Of a stretch of DNA of 64,000 bases, positions 10,958 to 20,782 are shown one piece after another. The DNA lies in NCBI GenBank assembly GCA_020725665.1, contig DYEO01000079.1:19712-83711 (forward strand), given 5' to 3'. Each line of letters opens with the position of its first letter. The first letter of the stretch is position 1. The notes under the pieces are model-generated. The model saw only the letters and a program-made list of their open reading frames with translations. It did not search any database and was not told the DNA's origin. The stretch is from Dethiobacter sp. (GTDB lineage: Bacteria > Bacillota > Dethiobacteria > DTU022 > UBA8154). Made by a program: the position numbers and the translations under genes.

Positions 10958-12067
10958 TTATTTGTATTCTTTTGCATATTTGTCTTTTAATTCTAATAGC
11001 CTGTTAATAAATTGCCGTCCCGGTAATCCCTTTGCTTCCATATCTTTAATCCATTCTTCGATCAGTGGCTCAATTTTTTTATCCCAACGCGCTTTTTCCT
11101 CTGGTGAAAGGTTAATTTCCTGAAGCCCATATTCTTTCTTTGCCCATTCCATGGCATCTTGCACGTTCTCAATATCGTGATATTTTGCGGTCCAGAGGAC
11201 CATCTCCTTGCCGACTTCTTCCATTACTTTCTGCACATCCGCGGGCAGTTCATTCCATTTATTTATATCCATAACAGCAGCAAAAGTAAGCACTGTAAGA
11301 CTATAATCATTAGCATATTTTACCAGTTCCGCCAGTTTGAAATCTTTTAATACTTCCCGGGAGCCCATATTGGCTGATATAGCCTTGGTTGCCAGAGCCT
11401 GGGCAACATCAGGCATGGACATTGCCGTTGGTGAAGCGCCAAGTGCTTTCATTACCGGCACATCTGCCCCCCTGCACCTTATTTGCAGACCTGCTAGGTC
11501 TTCAAGCGTACGGATAGGGCCTACGGATATTATATGACCCGGTTCTCCAGTGAAAACAGTAATAATTTTATATTTAGCATATTCTTCCGGCTTAAACTCC
11601 TGTATCAGGTCCCACATGGTCATACTTGCCACCTGGGCATTAGGGAAACCAACAGGCAGCGCAATACCCGAAGAAAGGGGAAAACGTCCTGCATCATATC
11701 CGGGAGCACCCAAGCCAATATCTGCAACACCTGAAAGCACACCGTCATACATTTCCGCCGCGTCTAGGAGAGTACCTCCTGGGAAAGTTTCAAATTTAAC
11801 CAGACCGTTTGTTCTTTTTTCCACTTCTTCAGCAAATTTTTGCATCTGCACGCCTGGAAAAGATTGTGCAGGAGCAAAGAAAGCATAAGATAAAGTGATT
11901 GGTTTTGGTTCTGCCTTTGGTTCCTCTTTTGGTTCTGCCTTTTGTTCTGTTTTTTGTTCTGCTGCCGGGGCACTCCCTTGCTCTACTTTACCCTGGGCAC
12001 AACCACTTAACAACAGGGCAAAAAGCAAGATAACTAGTAATAAATTTACAAATTTAATCTTTTTCAT
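10958..12067 (-). CDS. TRAP transporter substrate-binding lipoprotein (DctP)
   Basis: Lipobox LLLSGC, low-complexity E/K/P linker, DctP fold motifs (VFTGEPGHIISVGPIRTLEDLAGLQIRCRGADVPVMKALGASPTAMSMPDVAQAL). Confidence 0.9.
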   Translation of the reverse strand: MKKIKFVNLLLVILLFALLLSGCAQGKVEQGSAPAAEQKTEQKAEPKEEPKAEPKPITLSYAFFAPAQSFPGVQMQKFAEEVEKRTNGLVKFETFPGGTLLDAAEMYDGVLSGVADIGLGAPGYDAGRFPLSSGIALPVGFPNAQVASMTMWDLIQEFKPEEYAKYKIITVFTGEPGHIISVGPIRTLEDLAGLQIRCRGADVPVMKALGASPTAMSMPDVAQALATKAISANMGSREVLKDFKLAELVKYANDYSLTVLTFAAVMDINKWNELPADVQKVMEEVGKEMVLWTAKYHDIENVQDAMEWAKKEYGLQEINLSPEEKARWDKKIEPLIEEWIKDMEAKGLPGRQFINRLLELKDKYAKEYK

Positions 12068-12204
12068 AATAAAACCCCCCGTTTAGCTTTTTTAAGGAAC
12101 TGCCCAAACAAACGATTAACCAAATTAATAATTTTTCTATAACACCCCCTAAAAGATCAAACAGATTGTATCACGCTATGGCCCGGAATCAGCCCTTTGT
12201 TGCC

Positions 12205-13506
12205 CTACATAAGCATATTTGGCAGGAAAAGGGCCAGTTGCGGAAAAAATATTACCATAACTATTATTACAAAATAAGCGATCAGGAAAATAAAAGCCCC
12301 TTTAAAAACCGTTTGGATAGGAACATCGGGAGCAAAACTGCTGACGATATAAACATTAATGCCCACTGGTGGGGTAATCGCGCCAATGGAAGTGACAAGC
12401 GTAAGTATTACTGTAAACCAAACAGGATCATAGCCCAAAGCTAATGCCACAGGAAAAGTAATGGGAATCGAAGCAACCAGGAAACCAAGTCCGTCCATAA
12501 TACAACCACCAACCAGGTAAATAAATAAAATAACGGCTAAAACTATCAATGGGGACAGGGGCAGCTGGGAAACCCATTCAGCAAGGAAAAAAGGAAGGCG
12601 GCTTGCTGTTAAGAAACGGCTGAACAAAACTGCGGTCGTAATCAGCAGCACTGCCATAGAAGCTACGCGTATTGTATCTTCTGCAGCTTGCAATAATGCA
12701 TTTAAGCTAAGCGTGCGCCGTACCAGGCCAATGACAATGGCGCCAAAAGAACCAACAGCACCAGCTTCATTAGGTGTGAACCACCCTGCGTACATACCGC
12801 CAATAACAAGCATAAAAAGAAGAAAGGTTTCTGTTAATCCGGTAATCGATAAAAGTTTTGCTTTTAAACTGGTCTTTGGACCCCTGGGACCTAGTTCCGG
12901 ATAACGTAAGCACAAAATAAGAATGGACAGTAGAAATAAACCTGTAAGGATCAGCCCGGGAACCAGACTGGCAATAAATAAACGAATAATCGATTGTTCA
13001 GTTTGGACAGCGATAACAATAAGGGCTACACTTGGTGGAATAATAATGCCTAATGAACCGCCTCCAGCTACTGTGCCCGTATATAAAAGCGGTTGGTAGT
13101 TATATTTTTTGAAAACAGGCAACGATATTTTCCCCATTGCTGCAGTAGTAGCTGAATTTGAACCGCAAATTGCAGAAAAAGCCGCCGATGCTAAAATAGT
13201 TGTTCCTGCAATACCTCCGGGTAAATGTCCCACCAAAGTATAGGCTACATCATAAAGTCTTCCAGAAATTCCTGTACGAAAAGCTAATGCCCCCATAAAT
13301 ACAAATAACGGGATAACCGCAAGGCCAAATGAAGAAAATTGCCTAAAAATTGTGGTGCCTAACATTTGTAAAGCCGCATTAAAAGAAAGCACATAAATTG
13401 TGCCAACAAAACCAACCAGTCCCATTGTAAAAGCAATTGGCATACGTAAAAGCATCAATATTAACATGATTATGATAAAAATAATCGCGATCGTAATGTT
13501 GTCCAT
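12205..13506 (-). CDS. TRAP transporter large permease (DctM)
   Basis: 433 aa; AAFSAICGSNSATTAAMGKISLPVFKKYNY, GSLGIIIPPSVALI, PNEAGAVGSFGAI. Confidence 0.9.
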   Translation of the reverse strand: MDNITIAIIFIIIMLILMLLRMPIAFTMGLVGFVGTIYVLSFNAALQMLGTTIFRQFSSFGLAVIPLFVFMGALAFRTGISGRLYDVAYTLVGHLPGGIAGTTILASAAFSAICGSNSATTAAMGKISLPVFKKYNYQPLLYTGTVAGGGSLGIIIPPSVALIVIAVQTEQSIIRLFIASLVPGLILTGLFLLSILILCLRYPELGPRGPKTSLKAKLLSITGLTETFLLFMLVIGGMYAGWFTPNEAGAVGSFGAIVIGLVRRTLSLNALLQAAEDTIRVASMAVLLITTAVLFSRFLTASRLPFFLAEWVSQLPLSPLIVLAVILFIYLVGGCIMDGLGFLVASIPITFPVALALGYDPVWFTVILTLVTSIGAITPPVGINVYIVSSFAPDVPIQTVFKGAFIFLIAYFVIIVMVIFFPQLALFLPNMLM

Positions 13507-13559
13507 TTTATTGACCCGTCACCTCTCAGCATGATAATTTTTGGATAATCCCATGTCCT

Positions 13560-13962
13560 TGACCATGTCAGGTTAGATTGGGTATAAGCTTGGCACCACG
13601 TTTCACTGCATCCAGTATTTTTTTACCTTTCACTGCATCTTTGTTTGTATCTGTGGGATTGGCCCCCATACGATAATACACCTGGTGCGTTCCCAGTCAG
13701 GCATTAAAACATCGCCGAATGTTGCTACTTTTGCTATAACATTTGGAATATAACAGAGATGGGATGGCGTAAAAATATTTGGAGATCCCAACAATATGCC
13801 GTCAAAAAATAAAAGGAAAGCACAGCCTTTAACCCAAATACATTTTTGCAGTAGGGGCATACTCAGCATGGGCGAGAGTGTTTTCTGATACAGTCTTACA
13901 AAATATTGCTGATTGTTGCTAGGCCATAGACCGAGTTTATTATATAATCTGTTTTTTTTCAA
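13560..13962 (-). pseudogene. Molybdopterin oxidoreductase fragment
   Basis: ORF 13630..13962 carries GSPNIFTPSHLCYIPNVIAKVATFGDVLMPDWERTRCIIVWGPIPQIQT; a downstream continuation in another frame, KGKKILDAVKRGAKLI, is typical of the same family. No N-terminal Fe-S domain or C-terminus. Confidence 0.7.
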
Positions 13963-14087
13963 TAGTATACACTTAATTAAATGTTGGCAATTTTTTAGTA
14001 TGTTTTACACATTGTAATATGTATTAATATTTATTAAAATGCTATGAATCTGAAAGTTAACAGAGTTTAAACTAAGGGGATAAAAAA

Positions 14088-15600
14088 ATGACAGGGTAAA
14101 TTAAAATTGGCCTGTGCAGATTTTGTGCTCACCAAATGTGCCAGTTTAAAGCGCTAATAGAAGATGGAACAATAAAAAAAATAATGAATTTCCCTGAATC
14201 ACCTTTCACGCCTGCCTGGACCACGGAAGGATGCCCAAAACTTAATGCCATACCGGAACTTGTAAATGCTTCAGGAAGAGTAAATTACCCGTTAAAGAGG
14301 AAAGGTGCCAGGGGCGAAGGCCGATGGGAGAGATTGAATGGGAGCAGACACTGGATGAAATTGCGGAAAAACTTGGCAACATTAAAGTACAGCATGGGCC
14401 CGAAGCCGTTTCTTTAATGACTGGCTGTATTCATGAACCATGGGATCTTGCCAGGTTTTTTAACCTTTTTGGCTCACCTAATGTTGTTAATGTTAATGCC
14501 AATTTGTAGCGGCCTGGAAGCGTTTATGAACTTAATGACTTGTGGAGGTATTATGTTGTATGGACCTCCGGCAAAAGCCCCGGCATGTTTTGTGATGTGG
14601 GCCGGTGAGCACTGGAAATCCGCAGGTATAAAATGGAAGATGGAAAAGCAGGCAGAAAAGTTTATAGTTATAAATTCAACCGGTTCCCCACAGGCGGATA
14701 AAGCAACTGTTTGGTTGCAGCCGAGGCCCGGCACCGATACGGCTTTAGGCCTGGGGTGGCTGAATGTTATTATCAACGAAAATCTTTATGATAAAGAATT
14801 TGTTGAGAAATGGACATTTGGCTTTGCTCAACTTAAAGATAGAGCAAATGAATATCCTCCGGATAAAGTAGAATCTATTACCGGCGTTCCCAGGGATAAG
14901 ATCGTTACGGCTGCAAGAATTTATGCAACTTCAAAACCGGCTTTTATCGCATGGGGTACCGCCACAGGGCATATTGGCAGAAATGCCGCTGAAGCTGAAC
15001 GGGTGCGCATTGCGCTTAGGGCTGTTACGGGAAATATTGATATCGAAGGAGGAAATCATTTTATCAGGCCTAATGCAAAGTTGGTTTCTGTTAAAGAAAT
15101 GTGCCTTGATGAAATGCTTCCTCCCGGGCAATACAGAAAAGCTTTGGGATCTCACAGGTTTAAAGTTTTATCCTGGCAAGGCTGGCAGATGTTGCCGGAT
15201 AAAAAATCCCAAAGGGCCTTTGTCAGCCGTGGAGGTATATACCCCGCCCTCGTTCACTCAATTAAGTCCGGGGAACCATACAGAACCAGGGGGTTGATTA
15301 TCAATGGATGTAATCCCATGGTTACAGTTGCCAATACAAAAGGTTTTTATGACGCCATGAAACATCATATTGATTTTTCCGTATGTTTGGAGCCGTTTAT
15401 GACCCCAACGGCAATGTTAGCCGATTACGTTCTGCCTATGACGCTCTGGCCCGAGAGACCGACGATAAATTACTTGGGGTTTACCAATTCCGTTATTGTA
15501 GGTCAAAGGTTGTTGCCCAAGTCAATGCCCGGTCAATTCGACCGCCGTGATGACTATGATTTTTGGCGCGGTTTGGGAATGAGATTGGGACAGGAAGCGC
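14088..15600 (+). pseudogene. Molybdopterin oxidoreductase, disrupted (premature stop, two frameshifts, C-terminal truncation)
   Basis: ATG 14088 then TAA at 14097-14099; readable across three ORFs (14136..14417, 14324..14509, 14433..15830): ...LFGSPNVVNVNANL / CSGLEAFMNLMTCGG...; homology stops after GMRLGQE near 15596. Confidence 0.8.
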
Positions 15601-15604
15601 CACA

Positions 15605-16039
15605 TCATCCACCTGCAGGGGGCGGCAGTGCTTTATTTTCGTCTGCTGGTCGAGAAGGCTTCCCGTACAATAATTTCAAACCTTTCAGGTTTAACTCCCG
15701 GACACACCTTTCCAGTTCATCCACGGCTGTTTGTCCCTGGTGCGGGTTAACAGAGGCAAAACCGATAAACCTGTCCGGGTATTGTTTTACAATATCCGCA
15801 ACAACCTGGTTTGCAGTAACGTGGCTGTAGCTAACCGCGGGGTTAACTGTACAGGGAGCAACCGGCAGCAGAACAGCCTTGCTTATGTTTGCGGCTTCGA
15901 ATTCTTCCACCATCTGCTCCACCGCCACCGCTTCATACATATCAACACCGAACATATCGACATATTCTTCAAACAATCCCCTGGGAAACTCTTTGACTAT
16001 TTCCTCTGGTACTGGATGAACATGAACATCGATGTACAT
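15605..16039 (-). pseudogene. Truncated amidohydrolase (amidohydrolase_2 / ACMSD-like), N-terminal ~123 aa only
   Basis: MYIDVHVHPVPEEIV...FIGFASVNPHQGQTAVDELERCVRELNLKGLKL then unrelated tail YGKPSRPADENKALPPPAGG. Confidence 0.75.
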
Positions 16040-16119
16040 TGTGAATCCTCCTGTAAATAATAAATACCTTCAAACACCTCTCATTCAAATTGCCAACACA
16101 ATAAATAACTGGCCAACTT

Positions 16120-18453
16120 CTAAATATCTTCTGGACTTAAAGCCTCTACGATATGTTCGGGAAGAATGGGAATCTCCTTGAAGCGAACCCCGGTGGCATC
16201 TTTAATGGCGTTGGCAATGGCAGCCGCAGTGGGAATCAAGCCCGGTTCGCCTATTCCTTTTGCCCCAAACGGTCCTTCTTCATCCATTGTTTCAACAATA
16301 CTCACTTCCATTTGCGGCATATCGGCCGTTGTCAAAATCTTGTAATCCAAAAAATTACCATTGAGCAATTTACCGTCTTTGTACAACATCTGCTCCGTCA
16401 GTGCATACCCTATCCCCTGTGCCAGCGCCCCCAGGACCTGGCCCTCCACGATCATGGGATTGATCGCTTTCCCCACATCATGGGCGGCCACAATGCGCAA
16501 AACTTCAACCATACCCGTTTCCTCGTCAACTTCAACCAGGGCCCCATGGGCACCATAGGAGTAGGTTGGCGATATATTGGCCACGCCGCTTTGACGATTG
16601 ATCATTTCCGCCGGTGTATCATAATGGTAACTGCCCATAACCCAATCACCGATCCTGGTGTTGCAAAGCTTAACTGCATCACCGATGGGCATGGCTTTTG
16701 CCCGATTTGACCTCGCAAAAACAACCCCCTGATCAATATCCAGGTCTTCAGGGTCAACATTTAACGCTGCACCTGCAGTTTTAATAATTTGCTCCCTGGC
16801 CAGTTTTGCTGCCCTGAGTACTGCATTGCCCCCCACAAACATGATCCTGGAAGCCCAGGATCCGATATCCTGCGGCGTCTGGTCCGTATCCATGGTCGTA
16901 ATGGAAACCTTCTGCACACTTACGCCCAGCGCTTCCGCTGCTACCTGCACCAGGGTCGTTTTAGATCCCGTTCCCACATCGGCAGCACCTGTAAATACGG
17001 TTACCGTCCCATCGCCGGCCACCCTGACTATTGCACCGGAATAATCTCCTTCTTTAAAAAGCTTCACCCCGCTGATATGAATAGAACTTGCCAGACCAAT
17101 ACCACGCTTTTTAACCTTGCTGCCGCTGTCAAGCGGTAAATCTTTTACACCATCATAGGCTTTTTGTAAACATTCTTTCATGCCGCAACTGGTAATTTTC
17201 CACCCTGCAGGAGTAACAAAACCTGATTCATGGGCATTTAAAAGCCTGAAGGCAAGCCGGTCAAAGCCCAGCTGATCCGCTATATCATCCATTTGCGATT
17301 CAATGGCAAATGTAACCTGGGGTGAACCGAAGCCCCTGAAAGCGGTGCCGGCCTGCTTGTTGGTATAGACAAGGCTGGCGTCGATTTTAATATTTTCCAC
17401 CTTGTAATGGGAAGCGGCCACAAATGTAGAATAACCCAATACCGCAGGCCCCAGGTAATTATAAGCTCCATTATCCACGACCATTTTAACTTCCCGGGCC
17501 AATAACCTGCCCTCCCTGGAAACCCCGGTGCGGATATCAATATGATAGGGATGACGCACCCTTGTTGTCTTAAATTCTTCTTCCCTGGTCAGTACCAACT
17601 TGACAGGGCGCAGGGCTTTTCTGGAAAGCAGGGCACAAATAGCCTCGTCATCACACACTTTGGAACGGGCTCCGAAAGCGCCGGCAGAAAAAATTTCCTT
17701 TACCCTTACATCCCCTTCAGGCATGCCCAGGATATGCGCTACCTCTTTGCGTACAAAATACGGCGCCTGGGTTGAGGTCCAGATGGTAACTTTACCATTG
17801 AAATAATGGGCTACCGTTCCCTTAGGTTCCAGGATGGCATGTGAAACAACCTGTGTGACATAAGTATCCGAGAAGACGTAATCTGCAGCCTGGAAGGCGC
17901 TGTCTGGATCACCGTAAGACCTGGCAATACGCATGGCAATATTGCTGTCCCTGTCCTCGTGAATAACCGGTGCATCTTCCTTCACCGCTTCTTCCGGTTC
18001 ATATACAGCAGGCAGGACTTCATAATTCACCTTGATTAAGCGCAGGGCCTCTTCCGCGATACTTTCATTTACAGCAGCGACGGCAGCAATCTCGTCGCCG
18101 ATATATTTTGCTTTTTCCATGACTAAAGGATAGCGGTCACTGAGCGGCGGGCCCATGGCAATATATTTTTCTCCCCGTGTGTCGTCCCTGGTAATGACAG
18201 CCTTGACACCGGGTAAATTTTCGGCAAGTGTTGTATCGATGTTAATGACTCTGGCATGTGGGTAAGGGCTCCGCAGTATTTTGGCGATAAGCATCCCCGG
18301 CAACTTTATATCATTTACAAACTGTGCCTGTCCTGTTACTTTTTCCTTCCCATCAACAATGGGTATGGGTTTCCCGACAATTTTATGATCCACTTTGGCC
18401 TCGTCCTTCTCTATGACCGGAACAGCCACGCCCCCCGTTTTAAATTCATTCAT
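16120..18453 (-). CDS. Xanthine dehydrogenase family molybdenum-binding subunit (module I)
   Basis: 777 aa; VTGQAQFVNDIKLPGMLIAKILRSPYPHA, GTAFRGFGSPQVTFAIESQMD, GPFGAKGIGEPGLIPTAAAIANAI. Confidence 0.9.
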   Translation of the reverse strand: MNEFKTGGVAVPVIEKDEAKVDHKIVGKPIPIVDGKEKVTGQAQFVNDIKLPGMLIAKILRSPYPHARVINIDTTLAENLPGVKAVITRDDTRGEKYIAMGPPLSDRYPLVMEKAKYIGDEIAAVAAVNESIAEEALRLIKVNYEVLPAVYEPEEAVKEDAPVIHEDRDSNIAMRIARSYGDPDSAFQAADYVFSDTYVTQVVSHAILEPKGTVAHYFNGKVTIWTSTQAPYFVRKEVAHILGMPEGDVRVKEIFSAGAFGARSKVCDDEAICALLSRKALRPVKLVLTREEEFKTTRVRHPYHIDIRTGVSREGRLLAREVKMVVDNGAYNYLGPAVLGYSTFVAASHYKVENIKIDASLVYTNKQAGTAFRGFGSPQVTFAIESQMDDIADQLGFDRLAFRLLNAHESGFVTPAGWKITSCGMKECLQKAYDGVKDLPLDSGSKVKKRGIGLASSIHISGVKLFKEGDYSGAIVRVAGDGTVTVFTGAADVGTGSKTTLVQVAAEALGVSVQKVSITTMDTDQTPQDIGSWASRIMFVGGNAVLRAAKLAREQIIKTAGAALNVDPEDLDIDQGVVFARSNRAKAMPIGDAVKLCNTRIGDWVMGSYHYDTPAEMINRQSGVANISPTYSYGAHGALVEVDEETGMVEVLRIVAAHDVGKAINPMIVEGQVLGALAQGIGYALTEQMLYKDGKLLNGNFLDYKILTTADMPQMEVSIVETMDEEGPFGAKGIGEPGLIPTAAAIANAIKDATGVRFKEIPILPEHIVEALSPEDI

Positions 18454-18926
18454 TTAGACTTCCTCCCTCTGAAGATTGCCGACGGCCTTAACGGCCTCGA
18501 TAATTTTGGCATAGCCGGTACAGCGGCACAGGTTACCCGCCATGCCCGGCGTATTTCTTCTTCCGTGGGATAGGGATTCTCCTTTAAAAGAGCCCGCGCC
18601 GACATGATCATCCCCGGCGTGCAAAATCCGCATTGCACCGCCCCATGCTGCAAAAAGGCCTGCTGTAAAGGATCCAATTCCCCCTGGGGGCCGCCAAGGC
18701 CTTCGATCGTTTCCACTTCCTTGCCGTTCACCCCTGCCGCCAGCATCAGACAGGAATTTACAGCCTGGCCGTCCACTAAAACGGTACAGGAACCGCATTC
18801 CCCGTAACCACAGCCTTCTTTCGCCCCTAACAGCTCGAACTCTTCCCGCAACAGTTCCAGCAGGGTCACATGTCCCGCCACGTCAACGCGCACTGCGTCA
18901 CCGTTAAGTTTAAAGTTAATCAGCAT
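18454..18926 (-). pseudogene. XDH-family [2Fe-2S] subunit with a single-base frameshift
   Basis: Frame of 18450..18926 reads correctly to PTEEEIRR then becomes AWRVTCAAVP; the adjacent frame (18454..18798) reads [30 protein letters not shown]. Adding one G at the C-run 18545-18547 (plus strand) restores [16 protein letters not shown] and ends in TAAATG with the Mo-subunit start. Confidence 0.85.
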
Positions 18927-18929
18927 CTC

Positions 18930-19593
18930 TTATCCCTCCAACCATCGTCCGTTTAGGCGTGCCAGGCACTGCTCCGCCGCCCGCGGGATCAGAACCTGGA
19001 TCATCTTACGGCGGTAGGCTGCCGTCGTGCGGAAGCTCGTCCGGGGCTTCGTCTCACTTAAGGCCAGTTCTGCAGCCCGCTGCCAGACTTCCCGGTGCAG
19101 CGGCTTGCCGCTGACATACGCCTCTGCCTGATGTGCCCGCACCGGTGTGGGCGCCGCCAGGCCAAGGGCGATACGTCCCGCCTCGCAGACCATCTTACCC
19201 CTATCCACAAAAACAATGACAGCCACACCTAAAAGGGGCAAGCGTGGCCACATTGCGCACCTGTACTGAACCAAGATTATCCACGGCATCCGCCAGTAAC
19301 GTATATTTCTGCCGAATCAAGGCCGATTTTTCGATCATGCGGTGTGTAACCATGGCACCGATGTGCAAAAACCCGCCGTCTTCTTCAATCTCTTGCAGGC
19401 CCGGCAGCGATCGCAGCGAGATAACATGTTGCGGATTCCTCCTGCCCTGTTTCATCTCCACGACAAGGTCCGTACCCCCGGCAATGAGCCTGGCACTGTC
19501 CCCATGAGCCGCCAGGATCTCCACCGCTTCCCTGACTGTCCCGGGCTCGTGATAAGAAAACGCTTTCAACCGTATCCCTCCTTTATTAGCCAC
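18930..19593 (-). pseudogene. XDH-family FAD-binding subunit with internal deletion and frameshift
   Basis: 19201..19593 gives KAFSYHEPGTVREAVEIL...GGTDLVVEM...LGSVQVRNVAT and breaks; 18930..19289 resumes at LLGVAVIVFVDRGKMVCEAGRIALGLAAPTPVRA. The central segment (NVATVGGN... in the intact paralog 42596..43471) is missing. Confidence 0.82.
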
Positions 19594-19674
19594 CCCAACC
19601 TGATCTGTTGTGACACAGGGAGTGAATGCAAATGCATAGCCAACGATGATGCGGCTTTATTGCTTATCTGGTGC

Positions 19675-20691
19675 CTAGGCCAGGCCAAGGAGGCGCGCAG
19701 CATTGCGGCCGAGTATTTTTTCCCGGCATTCTTCCGTCAGATCAGGCAGCTGCTTTACCGTAGCCAGGGGATCGGGATCTCCCATGTCAAAGAGCTGGAA
19801 GGGAAAATCACTTCCCAGCAGCACTTGCTCACATCCCGCAACATCCACCAGGTATTTCAGGGCCGGCTGCCAGTGTGCAATAGTATCAAAGTAGATCATT
19901 TTTAAATATTCACTGGGAGCTTGCCTGGTCAGGCCGCGGCATTCCGGCCTGATGCGGTATGCCCGATCCATGCGCCCCGCGATAAACGGCGCCGCACCAC
20001 CGGCATGAGAGAAACAGATCCGCAAATCAGGATAGCGATCCAAAACACCGCCAAAAATCAAGCTGCCGACAGCGATAGCCGTATCCATGGGATTGCCGAT
20101 AGCATTGGAGAGGTGATAACGGCGCATGCGGTCCATGCCGGCAACGTTCCAGGGATGCACCAGGATAAGCGCCTGCAAGGCTTCTGCCCTGGCAAAAAAG
20201 GGCAGGAACTCCTCGTCATCGAGGTTTTTCCCCTCTACATTGGTACAAATGTGCACTGCCTTAATCCCCAGTTCCTTAACGCACCTTTCCAGCTCAGCCG
20301 CCGCCAGTTCACCATTTTGCAGAGGCACATAGGCCATACCCAGAAAACGGGCCGTATTTGTGGCTACAGCCTCGGCCATTCCGTTATTGAGCATCTCCGC
20401 ATGCCCTTTAGCCTCATCCGCAGGCAGATTATAGTGAAATATGGTTGGGGGCGGGGATAGGACAGCAAGATCGATCCCCGCATCGTCCATCTCCTTGATA
20501 ATGCTTTCCAATCTGTACAGTTCATCCACAAGAATATACTTCATCCCCGAACGCACGGTAATAACTTTCCGGCCGTTTTCCACGGTAATCGTTTCGCCGT
20601 ACACATTGCCCGCCCTGGCAATACTGGCAATGTAACATTCCGGAATAAAATGGCTGTGTATATCTATCACTTTCACAGTCTTCACCTCCAT
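19675..20691 (-). CDS. Amidohydrolase_2 family protein (ACMSD/decarboxylase-like)
   Basis: 338 aa; VIDIHSHFIPECYI, ALILVHPWNV, LRICFSHAGGAAPF, VLLGSDFPFQLF. Confidence 0.85.
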   Translation of the reverse strand: MEVKTVKVIDIHSHFIPECYIASIARAGNVYGETITVENGRKVITVRSGMKYILVDELYRLESIIKEMDDAGIDLAVLSPPPTIFHYNLPADEAKGHAEMLNNGMAEAVATNTARFLGMAYVPLQNGELAAAELERCVKELGIKAVHICTNVEGKNLDDEEFLPFFARAEALQALILVHPWNVAGMDRMRRYHLSNAIGNPMDTAIAVGSLIFGGVLDRYPDLRICFSHAGGAAPFIAGRMDRAYRIRPECRGLTRQAPSEYLKMIYFDTIAHWQPALKYLVDVAGCEQVLLGSDFPFQLFDMGDPDPLATVKQLPDLTEECREKILGRNAARLLGLA

Positions 20692-20782
20692 ATGCGCTTT
20701 AATTAAATATTAAAAATTACCTGCCAAATTGGCTGAGAAAAAAGATAAATAATTGGTAAATTATCTAGTTCTCAGAGACAGA

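Noticed and set aside
11895-11975. Short tandem-like repeat
   Set aside because: It encodes the E/K/P-rich linker after the lipobox of the DctP lipoprotein, an ordinary low-complexity linker.
18540-18550. Programmed frameshift in the XDH Fe-S subunit
   Set aside because: The neighbouring FAD subunit is also broken and the intact paralog needs no frameshift; no slippery-site plus structure recognised.
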